15,643 nt of DNA from an uncultured Oscillospiraceae bacterium (GTDB lineage Bacteria; Bacillota; Clostridia; Oscillospirales; Acutalibacteraceae), in the NCBI GenBank assembly GCA_900553255.1, contig USCI01000056.1:1-15643 (forward strand), read 5' to 3'. The stretch's first letter is position 1; each line of letters starts with the position of its first letter. The translations under genes and the position numbers were made by a program. Of this stretch, positions 9,735-15,619 are shown piece after piece. The notes below the pieces were generated by a model. That model did no database searches and was not told the DNA's origin. It was given only the letters and a program-made list of their open reading frames with translations.

Positions 9735-10304
9735 ATGAAAAAGAGTGTTTTGCTGGGGAAACTGTTTGTCTCCACCTTTCTGCTCAGCGCCTTCACCTTC
9801 GGGGGCGGCTACGTCATTATATCGCTGATGAAGAAAAAATTCGTCGATGAGCTGCACTGGCTCGACGAGGAAGAAATGCTGGATTTCACCGCGATTGCGC
9901 AGTCCTGCCCCGGTGCGGTGGCGGTCAACGCGTCGATCCTGGTGGGTTCGCGGGTGGCCGGTGTGGCAGGGATGCTGGTGGCGCTGGTGGGGACGGTCCT
10001 GCCGCCGCTGCTGATTATCGGCGTTCTGTCGTTTTTCTACACCGCCTTCCGGGACAATTTTGCGGTGCGGGCGGTGCTTAAGGGGATGCAGGCCGGCGTG
10101 GTGGCGGTGATCCTGGATGTGGTCATCCAGCTGGGCGGACGCGTGATCCGGCAGAAAAACGCGGTGTCAATTGCGGTGATGGTGCTGGCGTTCGTGGTAA
10201 CCTTTGTGTTTCAGGTCAATGTTGTCCTGATTCTGCTGGCGTGCGCGGCGGTCGGTGTTGTGCAGGCGCTGGTGCGCAGCCGGAGACAACGGCGGGACGG
10301 ATAG
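9735..10304 (+). CDS. Chromate transporter family protein, short form, first of a pair
   Basis: Encodes a 189-residue integral membrane protein of the CHR family. The N-terminal signature FTFGGG (20-25) follows the first membrane segment, and SCPGAVAVN (57-65) fits the family's P-G-(P)-AVN motif. Hydrophobic segments lie roughly at 10-32, 62-100, 113-135 and 143-180, and the tail is basic (RSRRQRRDG). Long ChrA proteins contain two such halves, whereas many Firmicutes split them into two genes, as here. Characterised members exchange chromate, but most gut members have no proven substrate, so chromate is only the family name. AAAGGAG about 10 bases upstream sets the ATG at 9735. The 167 bases before it, shared with the divergent gene, show no convincing plus-strand promoter. 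Confidence 0.9.
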   Translation: MKKSVLLGKLFVSTFLLSAFTFGGGYVIISLMKKKFVDELHWLDEEEMLDFTAIAQSCPGAVAVNASILVGSRVAGVAGMLVALVGTVLPPLLIIGVLSFFYTAFRDNFAVRAVLKGMQAGVVAVILDVVIQLGGRVIRQKNAVSIAVMVLAFVVTFVFQVNVVLILLACAAVGVVQALVRSRRQRRDG

Positions 10305-10355
10305 GCCGGAGCCGGCGAAACGGGTGGAAAACGCACGGAAAGGAGGAGAGCGGTC

Positions 10356-10940
10356 ATGGCGCAGCTGCTGATGCTGTTCTGGAGTTTTTTGCAGGTGGGA
10401 TTGTTCAGCTTCGGCGGCGGGATGGCGTCGCTTCCGCTGGTTCAGGAGCAGGTGGTCGATGCCCATGCGTGGCTGACGCTGTCCGAGTTTTCCGATCTGG
10501 TCACCATCGCGGAGATGACCCCCGGCCCGCTCGCGGTGAACGCCGCGACCTTTGTCGGCATCCGGATTGCGGGGATCCCGGGCGCGCTGATCGCAACATT
10601 CGGCTGCATCCTTCCGGCGTGTGTTCTGGTCACGCTGCTGGCCTGGGTGTATAAGCGGTACAAAAAAATGACGCTGGTGCAGGGGATGCTGGACGGCCTG
10701 CGTCCGGCGGTGGTGGCGCTGATCGCCTCCGCGTGCCTGTCCATTCTGGAGCTGAGCGTGTGGGGTACGACCGGTTTTTCCCCCGACCTGCGGAGCATCA
10801 ATGTGGTGTCGGTGGTGTTGACGGCAGCGGCGCTGGTGCTGCTGCGGACGGTGAAAAAGCTCAGCCCGATTGCGGTGATGGTTGGCTGCGGCGCGGTGGG
10901 CGGCGCCGTATACTGGCTTATGGGTACGGTTCCGGCATAA
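10356..10940 (+). CDS. Chromate transporter family protein, short form, second of a pair
   Basis: Encodes a 194-residue membrane protein homologous to its upstream neighbour. FSFGGG (17-22) and EMTPGPLAVN (53-62) are the CHR signature motifs, and this copy keeps the complete TPGP that is SCPG in the first one. Hydrophobic segments lie around 5-25, 68-98, 115-133, 148-165 and 170-190. The pair is separated by 51 bases, with AGGAGG (10341-10346) 9 bases before the ATG. The two proteins probably form a heterodimer that does the work of one long ChrA. This is known for Bacillus subtilis short-chain pairs and inferred here. Confidence 0.92.
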   Translation: MAQLLMLFWSFLQVGLFSFGGGMASLPLVQEQVVDAHAWLTLSEFSDLVTIAEMTPGPLAVNAATFVGIRIAGIPGALIATFGCILPACVLVTLLAWVYKRYKKMTLVQGMLDGLRPAVVALIASACLSILELSVWGTTGFSPDLRSINVVSVVLTAAALVLLRTVKKLSPIAVMVGCGAVGGAVYWLMGTVPA

Positions 10941-10990
10941 GGCGTCCTGTCCGGCGCGCACCTTCTCCCCCGCGGTATGCATACACTGGG

Positions 10991-11839
10991 ATGACCCCTG
11001 TTATTTTTGAACAGAAAGGATCCCGGTGCGATGTTTTACATAACGACCGATCACACAAAATTGCGGAGTACGATTTCCATCCCCGCAACCAGGAGACGGT
11101 GCTTCTCCTACACGGCTGGCCGCTTTCCCATTTGATGTATGAATACCAGATCGGACTGCTCGCCCGGCTGGGCTACCGGGTGGTGGCGCTTGACCTGCGC
11201 GGCTTCGGCCGCTCGGATGCGCCGGCTTCCGGCTACCATTACGACTGCATGGCGGACGATGTCTGCCGCGTGGTGCAGACACTTGGCCTGCGCCGGTTCA
11301 CCCTCGTGGGCTTTTCGATGGGCGGTGCGATCGCGCTGCGGTATATGCGCCGCTTCCGCGGCGCCGGCGTCAAAAAGCTGGTCCTGCTTGCGGCGGCGGC
11401 GCCCTGCTGGGTGCAGCGCCCCGATTTTCCGTACGGCCTGCCGTGCAGTCAGGCGGATGACCTGATCCGCCTGGCGGAAACCGACCGGCCGCTGCTCGCG
11501 CGGCGCTTCAGCCATGAACAGCTGTTTGCCAGCCCACAGAGCGAGGCCGCCAAGGACTGGTTTGAGGACATCGCGCTGTCGGCGTCCGGCCTGGGCACGG
11601 TGCAGGCGGCGATTGCCCTGCGGGACGAGGACGGGCGGCGCGACCTGGCGGCGGTGCAGGTGCCGACCTTTATCCTGCACGGCGCGAAGGATGTCGTCGT
11701 TTCCACCGCGCTCGCGGAGATCCAGCAGCGGGGCATCCGCGGCGCAAAACGCATCACGCTGGAAAATTCGGGACACGGCATCGTTTACGATGAACTGGAA
11801 CGCTTCAACCGCCTGTTTCTGGAGGTGCTGCGCAGCTGA
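10991..11839 (+). CDS. Alpha/beta hydrolase (esterase/haloperoxidase-like), 5' end probably frameshifted
   Basis: The frame encodes a complete alpha/beta-hydrolase fold: oxyanion-hole VLLLHGWPLSH, the DLRGFGRSD turn, nucleophile elbow GFSMGG, the acid in FILHGAKDVVV and the catalytic His in ENSGHGIVYDE. If the N-terminus is taken from ATG 11031 with one base re-read, the protein is 269 residues with Ser 96, Asp 221 and His 249. The only in-frame start is ATG 10991, which lacks a good ribosome site and yields an N-terminus (MTPVIFEQKGSR...) unlike the family. ATG 11031, behind AGAAAGGA, gives MFYITTDHTK, which runs into IAEYDFHP only after a -1 shift near 11058-11060. Coordinates here give the uninterrupted frame. 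The substrate is unknown. It lies 50 bases (from ATG 10991) or 90 bases (from ATG 11031) after the transporter pair, in the same direction, and ends 14 bases before a strong terminator. Confidence 0.85.
   Translation: MTPVIFEQKGSRCDVLHNDRSHKIAEYDFHPRNQETVLLLHGWPLSHLMYEYQIGLLARLGYRVVALDLRGFGRSDAPASGYHYDCMADDVCRVVQTLGLRRFTLVGFSMGGAIALRYMRRFRGAGVKKLVLLAAAAPCWVQRPDFPYGLPCSQADDLIRLAETDRPLLARRFSHEQLFASPQSEAAKDWFEDIALSASGLGTVQAAIALRDEDGRRDLAAVQVPTFILHGAKDVVVSTALAEIQQRGIRGAKRITLENSGHGIVYDELERFNRLFLEVLRS
11013..11135 (+). other. Authentic-looking start of the hydrolase in the wrong frame
   Basis: AGAAAGGA (11013-11020) and ATG 11031 open a frame reading MFYITTDHTK, then LRSTISIPAT, ending at TGA 11133. 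The first ten residues look like the expected start of this hydrolase family. After the AAAA run at 11057-11060 the family sequence (IAEYDFHP) continues in the -1 frame. Five A's instead of four would restore one 269-residue frame. This is a one-base deletion in the genome or an assembly/sequencing error. Confidence 0.7.
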
Positions 11840-11853
11840 GCGGCTGATTTCCG

Positions 11854-11885
11854 CCGCCGGGGAAACCCGGCGGTATTTTTTTCTT
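11854..11885 (+). terminator. Strong intrinsic terminator after the hydrolase
   Basis: A perfect 8-bp stem, CCGCCGGG (11854-11861) with CCCGGCGG (11866-11873), is closed by a GAAA tetraloop and followed by TATTTTTTTCTT. It separates the transporter/hydrolase unit from the oxygen-defence cluster. Confidence 0.93.
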
Positions 11886-11973
11886 CCCTCCGGCCAGACT
11901 AAGGAAGCCGCATGCTCGTCCGCCCGCACGAATTTGTCCGGGCAAACCGCTCCAACTTTTCCCAAAATGCCCG

Positions 11974-12001
11974 TTTACTTTTTGCGTGCATGTGCTATAA
12001 T
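11974..12001 (+). promoter_or_regulatory. Strong extended -10 promoter of the oxygen-defence cluster
   Basis: TTTACT (11974-11979), a 16-base spacer, and a perfect TATAAT (11996-12001) preceded by TGC, an extended -10. Initiation near 12008 gives a leader of about 85 bases. It is the only clear promoter found for the following six genes. Confidence 0.8.
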
Positions 12002-12002
12002 A

Positions 12003-12015
12003 ATCGCAGAGCGAT
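12003..12015. promoter_or_regulatory. Inverted repeat at the predicted transcription start
   Basis: ATCGC (12003-12007), AGA, GCGAT (12011-12015) is a perfect 5+3+5 inverted repeat immediately downstream of the -10, where a bound repressor would block initiation. It matches no operator I know and is short enough to be chance. Confidence 0.35.
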
Positions 12016-12032
12016 CCAGTAGAGTTTTTCGT

Positions 12033-12059
12033 CCGGCCGGGGCTGTGTGCTGCGGCCGG
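12033..12059 (+). other. Leader hairpin upstream of the flavodiiron gene
   Basis: CCGGCCG (12033-12039) pairs perfectly with CGGCCGG (12053-12059) across a 13-base loop. It sits between the predicted start site and the AAGGA ribosome site (12076-12080). No T-run follows, so transcript stabilisation is more likely than termination. Confidence 0.4.
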
Positions 12060-12092
12060 GTCAATTTCTTGCAGCAAGGATGTGAAATCACC

Positions 12093-13937
12093 ATGTATTG
12101 TTTCAGACAGGTGACCGAGGATATCGCCTGGATCGGGGGAAACGACCGGCGCATTGCGCTGTTTGAAAACGTGTATCCGGTGCCGGCGGGGATGTCGTAT
12201 AACGCCTATTTTGTCTCGGATGAGAAGACGATGGTCATCGATACGGTAGATCATGCGGTGGCGGATGTGTTTTTTGAGAATATCCGGCACCTGCTGGCCG
12301 GCCGGAAGCTGGACTATCTGGTGGTCAACCATATGGAGCCGGATCATGCGGCGACGATTGACGACCTGGTGCAGCGGTACCCGGAGGTGCAGATTGTCTG
12401 CGGGCAGAAGGCCGCTACGATGATGAAGCAGTTTTTCGCCTTTGACGTGGATGCGCGCGTAAGGCTGGTCAAGGAGGGCGACACCCTCTCGACCGGCAGG
12501 CGCACCTTCACCTTCCTGTCCGCGCCGATGGTGCACTGGCCGGAGGTGATGATGACCTACGAGACCACCGGGAAAATCCTGTTCTCGGCCGACGCGTTCG
12601 GCACCTTCGGCGCGCTCGACGGCCATCTGTTTGCCGACGAGGTGGATTTCGACCGGGATTATATGGCGGAGGCGCGGCGGTATTATGTGAATATCGTCGG
12701 CAAATACGGCACCCAGGTGCAGGCGGTGCTCAAAAAGGCCGCGAAGGTGGACATCCAGATGATCTGCCCGCTGCACGGGTTTGTCTGGCGCCGCCGGCTG
12801 GGCGACTTTATCGATAAATACCAGAAGTGGAGCACCTATACCCCCGAGGAGGAAGGGGTGCTGATCGCCTACGGCTCGATTTACGGCAACACCGCGAACG
12901 CCGCCGAGATCCTCGCCTGCCGTCTGGCGGCCGCGGGCAAAAAGGTTGCGGTGTACGATGTATCCGCGACCCATCCCTCCTATATTGTTGCGGACGCGTT
13001 CCGGTACAGCCATGCGGTGTTTGCTTCCTCCACCTATAACGCGGGGATCTTTGTCAATATGGAAAGCCTGCTGCATGATCTGGCCGCCCATAACTGGCAG
13101 AACCGCACCGTTTCGCTGATCGAAAACGGCTCCTGGGCGGCGTCGTCCGGCGGCCTGATGCGCGGCCTGCTGGAAGGGTGCAAAAACATGACCCTCCTGC
13201 CTACTGCCGTGTCGCTGAAATCCGCCCTCCGGGAGGAGCAGCTCGCGCAGCTGGATGCGGTTGTGCAGGAGATTCTGGATTCCATGGCGCCGGCGACGCC
13301 GGCCGCCGCACACGCCGGCAAAAAAATCGAGCAGAACGCGCTGTTCGATATCAGCTACGGCCTGTTTGTGCTCAGCACCCGGGACGGCGGCCGCGATAAC
13401 GGCTGCATCATCAACACGGTCATGCAGGTCACCGACGAACCCAAACGGGTCGCCGTGGCGGTCAATAAGGCGAATTTCACCCATGATATGATCCAAAACG
13501 CCGGGGTGTTCAACCTGTCGGTGCTGTCCACCTCGGTGCCGTTTGAGGTGTTCCGCCATTTCGGCTTCCAGAGCGGGCGGGATACCGAAAAATTCACCGG
13601 CGACGTGCCGCAGGAGCGCAGCGAAAACGGCCTGGTGTACCTCCCGCAGTATACCAATGCGTTCATCTCCGCGCGGGTGATTGAGCAGCAGGACTGCGGC
13701 ACCCATACCCTGTTCATCGCCGAGGTGACCGAGGCGCGGGTGCTGTCGGATGAGCCGTCGGCTACCTATGCCTACTATTTCGAGCATATCAAGCCGAAGC
13801 CGCAGCCGGCGCAGGAGAAGAAAAAGGGATTTGTGTGCAAAATCTGTGGCTATGTGTATGAGGGCGATACGCTGCCGGCCGATTTCATCTGCCCGCTGTG
13901 CAAGCACGGCGCCGAGGATTTCGAGCCGCTGGCATAA
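12093..13937 (+). CDS. Flavodiiron protein fused to flavin reductase and rubredoxin (FprA-Hrb fusion)
   Basis: A 614-residue four-domain protein. Residues 1-250 form the metallo-beta-lactamase-like diiron domain with every canonical ligand: H80-x-E82-x-D84, H148, D167, H228. Residues 254-395 form an FMN-binding flavodoxin domain (YGSIYGNTANAAE, 260-272). After an Ala/Pro-rich linker, 415-562 is a flavin-reductase-like domain (LFDISYGLFVLSTRDG, NACVFNLSV-type core near 470-478). After a Pro/Lys linker, 579-614 is a rubredoxin domain with C582-x2-C585 and C600-x2-C603. In Moorella the last two domains occur as a separate protein, Hrb, that reduces the flavodiiron protein FprA. Here both are one chain, predicted to take NAD(P)H electrons directly and reduce O2 to water or NO to N2O in the cytoplasm. 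The start is ATG 12093 behind AAGGA; a long upstream extension of the frame has no family similarity. Confidence 0.95.
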   Translation: MYCFRQVTEDIAWIGGNDRRIALFENVYPVPAGMSYNAYFVSDEKTMVIDTVDHAVADVFFENIRHLLAGRKLDYLVVNHMEPDHAATIDDLVQRYPEVQIVCGQKAATMMKQFFAFDVDARVRLVKEGDTLSTGRRTFTFLSAPMVHWPEVMMTYETTGKILFSADAFGTFGALDGHLFADEVDFDRDYMAEARRYYVNIVGKYGTQVQAVLKKAAKVDIQMICPLHGFVWRRRLGDFIDKYQKWSTYTPEEEGVLIAYGSIYGNTANAAEILACRLAAAGKKVAVYDVSATHPSYIVADAFRYSHAVFASSTYNAGIFVNMESLLHDLAAHNWQNRTVSLIENGSWAASSGGLMRGLLEGCKNMTLLPTAVSLKSALREEQLAQLDAVVQEILDSMAPATPAAAHAGKKIEQNALFDISYGLFVLSTRDGGRDNGCIINTVMQVTDEPKRVAVAVNKANFTHDMIQNAGVFNLSVLSTSVPFEVFRHFGFQSGRDTEKFTGDVPQERSENGLVYLPQYTNAFISARVIEQQDCGTHTLFIAEVTEARVLSDEPSATYAYYFEHIKPKPQPAQEKKKGFVCKICGYVYEGDTLPADFICPLCKHGAEDFEPLA

Positions 13938-14021
13938 AGGCGGTTTGTGAGGGCAGGCTATTTGCTGCCGTCAACAGGTAAGGAAATACGCGCGAAAGCG
14001 CCGGAGAAGGGATGGTTATTT

Positions 14022-14396
14022 ATGAAACAGCGTTTCTTCAAGTGCCTGCACTGCGGGAACATCATTGCCTTTGTCGAGGACAAGGGCGTGCCGGTGATGT
14101 GCTGCGGGGAAAAGATGACCGAGCTTGTCCCGAACACCACCGAGGCGGCCGGCGAAAAGCATATCCCGGTGTATACCGTCAAGGGGCATAAGGTCAGCGT
14201 CACGGTCGGCGAGGTGGAGCACCCGATGACCGAGGAGCACTATATCCAGTGGATATCGCTCGAGACCCGCGAGGGCAATCAGCGCAAGACGCTGGTGCCG
14301 GGTGCGGCGCCGAAGGCGGAATTCCTCATCGGCGAGGACGACGAGGTTATTGCCGTGTACGCCTACTGCAACCTGCACGGCCTGTGGAAGGCCTGA
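14022..14396 (+). CDS. Superoxide reductase (desulfoferrodoxin, 2Fe type)
   Basis: Encodes a 124-residue cytoplasmic enzyme that reduces superoxide to hydrogen peroxide without producing O2. The N-terminal desulforedoxin-like iron site has C8, C11, C27 and C28, the usual spacing for a 2Fe-type desulfoferrodoxin. The catalytic centre II shows E45-K46-H47, H67 (VEHP), H73 (EEHY), C116 and H119 (YCNLHGLW), so the His4Cys ligands and the Glu-Lys pair near the active site are all present. ATG 14022 is 11 bases after GGAGAAGG and gives the family N-terminus MKQRFFKC; a longer in-frame extension from near 13947 looks unrelated. Rubredoxin usually supplies its electrons, and one is encoded two genes on. 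It lies 84 bases after the flavodiiron fusion, with a small GCGC-GAAA-GCGC stem in the gap. Confidence 0.96.
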   Translation: MKQRFFKCLHCGNIIAFVEDKGVPVMCCGEKMTELVPNTTEAAGEKHIPVYTVKGHKVSVTVGEVEHPMTEEHYIQWISLETREGNQRKTLVPGAAPKAEFLIGEDDEVIAVYAYCNLHGLWKA

Positions 14397-14415
14397 TCGG
14401 AAAGGGGTTACGCCG

Positions 14416-14721
14416 ATGAGCATTGTGCATGTGACAAAAGAGAATTTCCAGCAGGAGGTTCTGCAGGCGAAAAAACCGGTTGTGGTGGATTTCTGGGCGT
14501 CATGGTGCGGCCCCTGCCGGATGCTCGCGCCGGTTCTCGAAGAGATCGCGGCCGAAACCGACCGGGCGGTCATTGCCAAGGTGAATGTGGATGAGCAGCC
14601 CGAGCTCGCGCAGCAGTTCGGCATCATGAGCATCCCGACCCTGGTGTTTTTCAAGGACGGCCGCGTCACCGATACCCTGGTAGGCCTTCGGGATAAAGCG
14701 GCGATTCTGTCGCTGCTGTAA
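14416..14721 (+). CDS. Thioredoxin
   Basis: Encodes a 101-residue cytoplasmic thiol-disulfide oxidoreductase. VVDFWASWCGPCRM (23-36) contains the classical redox motif W-C31-G-P-C34-R, and the cis-proline is in MSIPTLVFF (Pro 74). Length and fold markers match ordinary TrxA, with a slightly shortened last helix. It follows superoxide reductase by 19 bases, with AAAGGGG before ATG 14416. Placement in this cluster suggests a stress-dedicated thioredoxin, for example supplying a thiol peroxidase elsewhere. No thioredoxin reductase is in the window, so its reductant is unknown. Confidence 0.95.
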   Translation: MSIVHVTKENFQQEVLQAKKPVVVDFWASWCGPCRMLAPVLEEIAAETDRAVIAKVNVDEQPELAQQFGIMSIPTLVFFKDGRVTDTLVGLRDKAAILSLL

Positions 14722-14742
14722 AAAATAAAGGAGGAAACAAAA

Positions 14743-14898
14743 ATGAAGTACATCTGCGACGTGTGTGGCTACGAATACGACGAGGCGGTCGGCGATCCGG
14801 ATAACGGCATCGCGCCGGGCACCAAATGGGAGGATCTGCCGGAGGATTTTGTCTGCCCGCTGTGCGGGGTCGGCAAGGATCAGTTCTCGGCGGAATGA
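14743..14898 (+). CDS. Rubredoxin
   Basis: A 51-residue one-iron electron carrier. C5-x2-C8-G-Y and C38-P-L-C41-G provide the four Cys ligands, and the intervening GDPDNGIAPGT (17-27) with WEDLPEDFVCP (29-39) is textbook rubredoxin. AAAGGAGG (14728-14735) lies 7 bases before ATG 14743. It probably delivers electrons to superoxide reductase and perhaps the flavodiiron core, although the fusion carries its own rubredoxin domain. Its stop overlaps the next start by 4 bp (ATGA). Confidence 0.96.
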   Translation: MKYICDVCGYEYDEAVGDPDNGIAPGTKWEDLPEDFVCPLCGVGKDQFSAE

Positions 14899-15089
14899 AG
14901 ACGGAGAAAAAGGCGTGCAGCTGCTGCGGTGTGACCTACGGGGACATCGCGGCGGCGGTGGAGGCCGGGGCGTCCACGTATGAGGAGGTCAGCGCGGTCA
15001 CCCGGTGCGGGAACGGCTGCGGGCGCTGTCAGGAGTTTATCCGGCATTTTGTCGCCGAGCTGGTCCGTGAAAGAAACGAAAAGGAGTGA
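14895..15089 (+). CDS. Bfd-like [2Fe-2S] ferredoxin (bacterioferritin-associated ferredoxin-like)
   Basis: A 64-residue protein with the compact Fer2_BFD pattern: C8-x-C10 near the N-terminus, the helical GDIAAAVEAGASTYEEV (16-32), and C42-x2-C45 (GNGCGRC). Extra Cys at 11 and 38 make ligand assignment less than absolute. E. coli Bfd uses C-x-C and C-x2-C to hold a [2Fe-2S] cluster. In Pseudomonas, Bfd reduces bacterioferritin to release stored iron. Here the gene overlaps the rubredoxin stop by 4 bp and is followed after 6 bases by ferritin, so electron supply for ferritin iron release is the leading hypothesis. The alternative is a general electron carrier or an assembly helper, since similar small proteins occur in many anaerobes with no known partner. 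Confidence 0.85.
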   Translation: MKTEKKACSCCGVTYGDIAAAVEAGASTYEEVSAVTRCGNGCGRCQEFIRHFVAELVRERNEKE

Positions 15090-15098
15090 GTGCCAGTG
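15081..15098 (+). promoter_or_regulatory. Ribosome site choosing the ferritin GTG start
   Basis: AAGGAG (15081-15086) overlaps the stop region of the Bfd-like gene. GTG at 15090 is only 3 bases away, too close to be used, while GTG at 15096 is 9 bases away and gives the standard ferritin N-terminus MLDKKVAGLL. Confidence 0.75.
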
Positions 15099-15608
15099 CT
15101 CGATAAGAAAGTGGCCGGTCTGCTCAATGAGCAGATCAATAAGGAATTTTATTCCGCATACCTGTATCTGGATTTTTCCAACTATTATGAGAGCGTGGGC
15201 CTGGAGGGCTTTGCCAACTGGTACCGCGTGCAGGCGCAGGAGGAGCGCGACCATGCGATGCTGTTCTATCAGTACCTGCAGAACAACAACGAGAAGGTGA
15301 CCCTCGAGGCGATTGCCAAGCCCGACAAGGTGTTTGCCGACAACATGGCGCCGCTCAAGGCGGGGCTGGAGCACGAGATTTATGTCACCTCGCTGATCAA
15401 CAACATTTATGCCGCGGCGTTTGAGGTAAAGGATTTCCGCACCATGCAGTTCCTCGACTGGTTCATCAAGGAGCAGGGCGAGGAGGAAACCAACGCCAAC
15501 GACCTGATCTCCAAGATGGAGCTGTTCGGTTCGGATCCGAAGAGCCTGTATATGCTCAACAGCGAGCTTCAGGGCCGGGTGTACACCGCCCCGTCGCTGG
15601 TGCTGTAA
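15096..15608 (+). CDS. ftnA: Ferritin (heme-free, FtnA type)
   Basis: A 170-residue four-helix-bundle subunit expected to form a 24-mer iron-storage shell. The ferroxidase centre is complete and numbered as in E. coli FtnA: E17, E50, H53, E94, Q127 and E130, with E49, E126 and E129 available for the third iron site typical of bacterial ferritins. There is no sign of the bacterioferritin heme-ligand arrangement, so this is ferritin proper. It oxidises and stores Fe2+, limiting Fenton chemistry when oxygen enters. It uses a GTG start (see the adjacent ribosome site entry). It is the last complete gene in the window and follows the Bfd-like gene by 6 bases. Confidence 0.97.
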   Translation: MLDKKVAGLLNEQINKEFYSAYLYLDFSNYYESVGLEGFANWYRVQAQEERDHAMLFYQYLQNNNEKVTLEAIAKPDKVFADNMAPLKAGLEHEIYVTSLINNIYAAAFEVKDFRTMQFLDWFIKEQGEEETNANDLISKMELFGSDPKSLYMLNSELQGRVYTAPSLVL

Positions 15609-15619
15609 ACATGGACATA

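Noticed and set aside
11055..11062. Programmed -1 ribosomal frameshift in the hydrolase
   Set aside because: The site is only ACAAAAT with no X XXY YYZ heptamer, no stimulatory structure was evident, and such regulation is not known for this family. A deletion or sequence error is simpler.
11992..12008. PerR box at the defence-cluster promoter
   Set aside because: TATAATAAT resembles half of the PerR consensus, but the second half diverges (CGC instead of TAT) and the match is explained by the -10 element.
11514..12092. Upstream extension of the flavodiiron frame
   Set aside because: It overlaps the hydrolase, the terminator and the promoter, and the flavodiiron family starts at MYCFRQVTEDI.
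11805..13907. A 700-codon minus-strand frame across the flavodiiron gene
   Set aside because: Antisense shadow running through a terminator and a promoter; no family resemblance.
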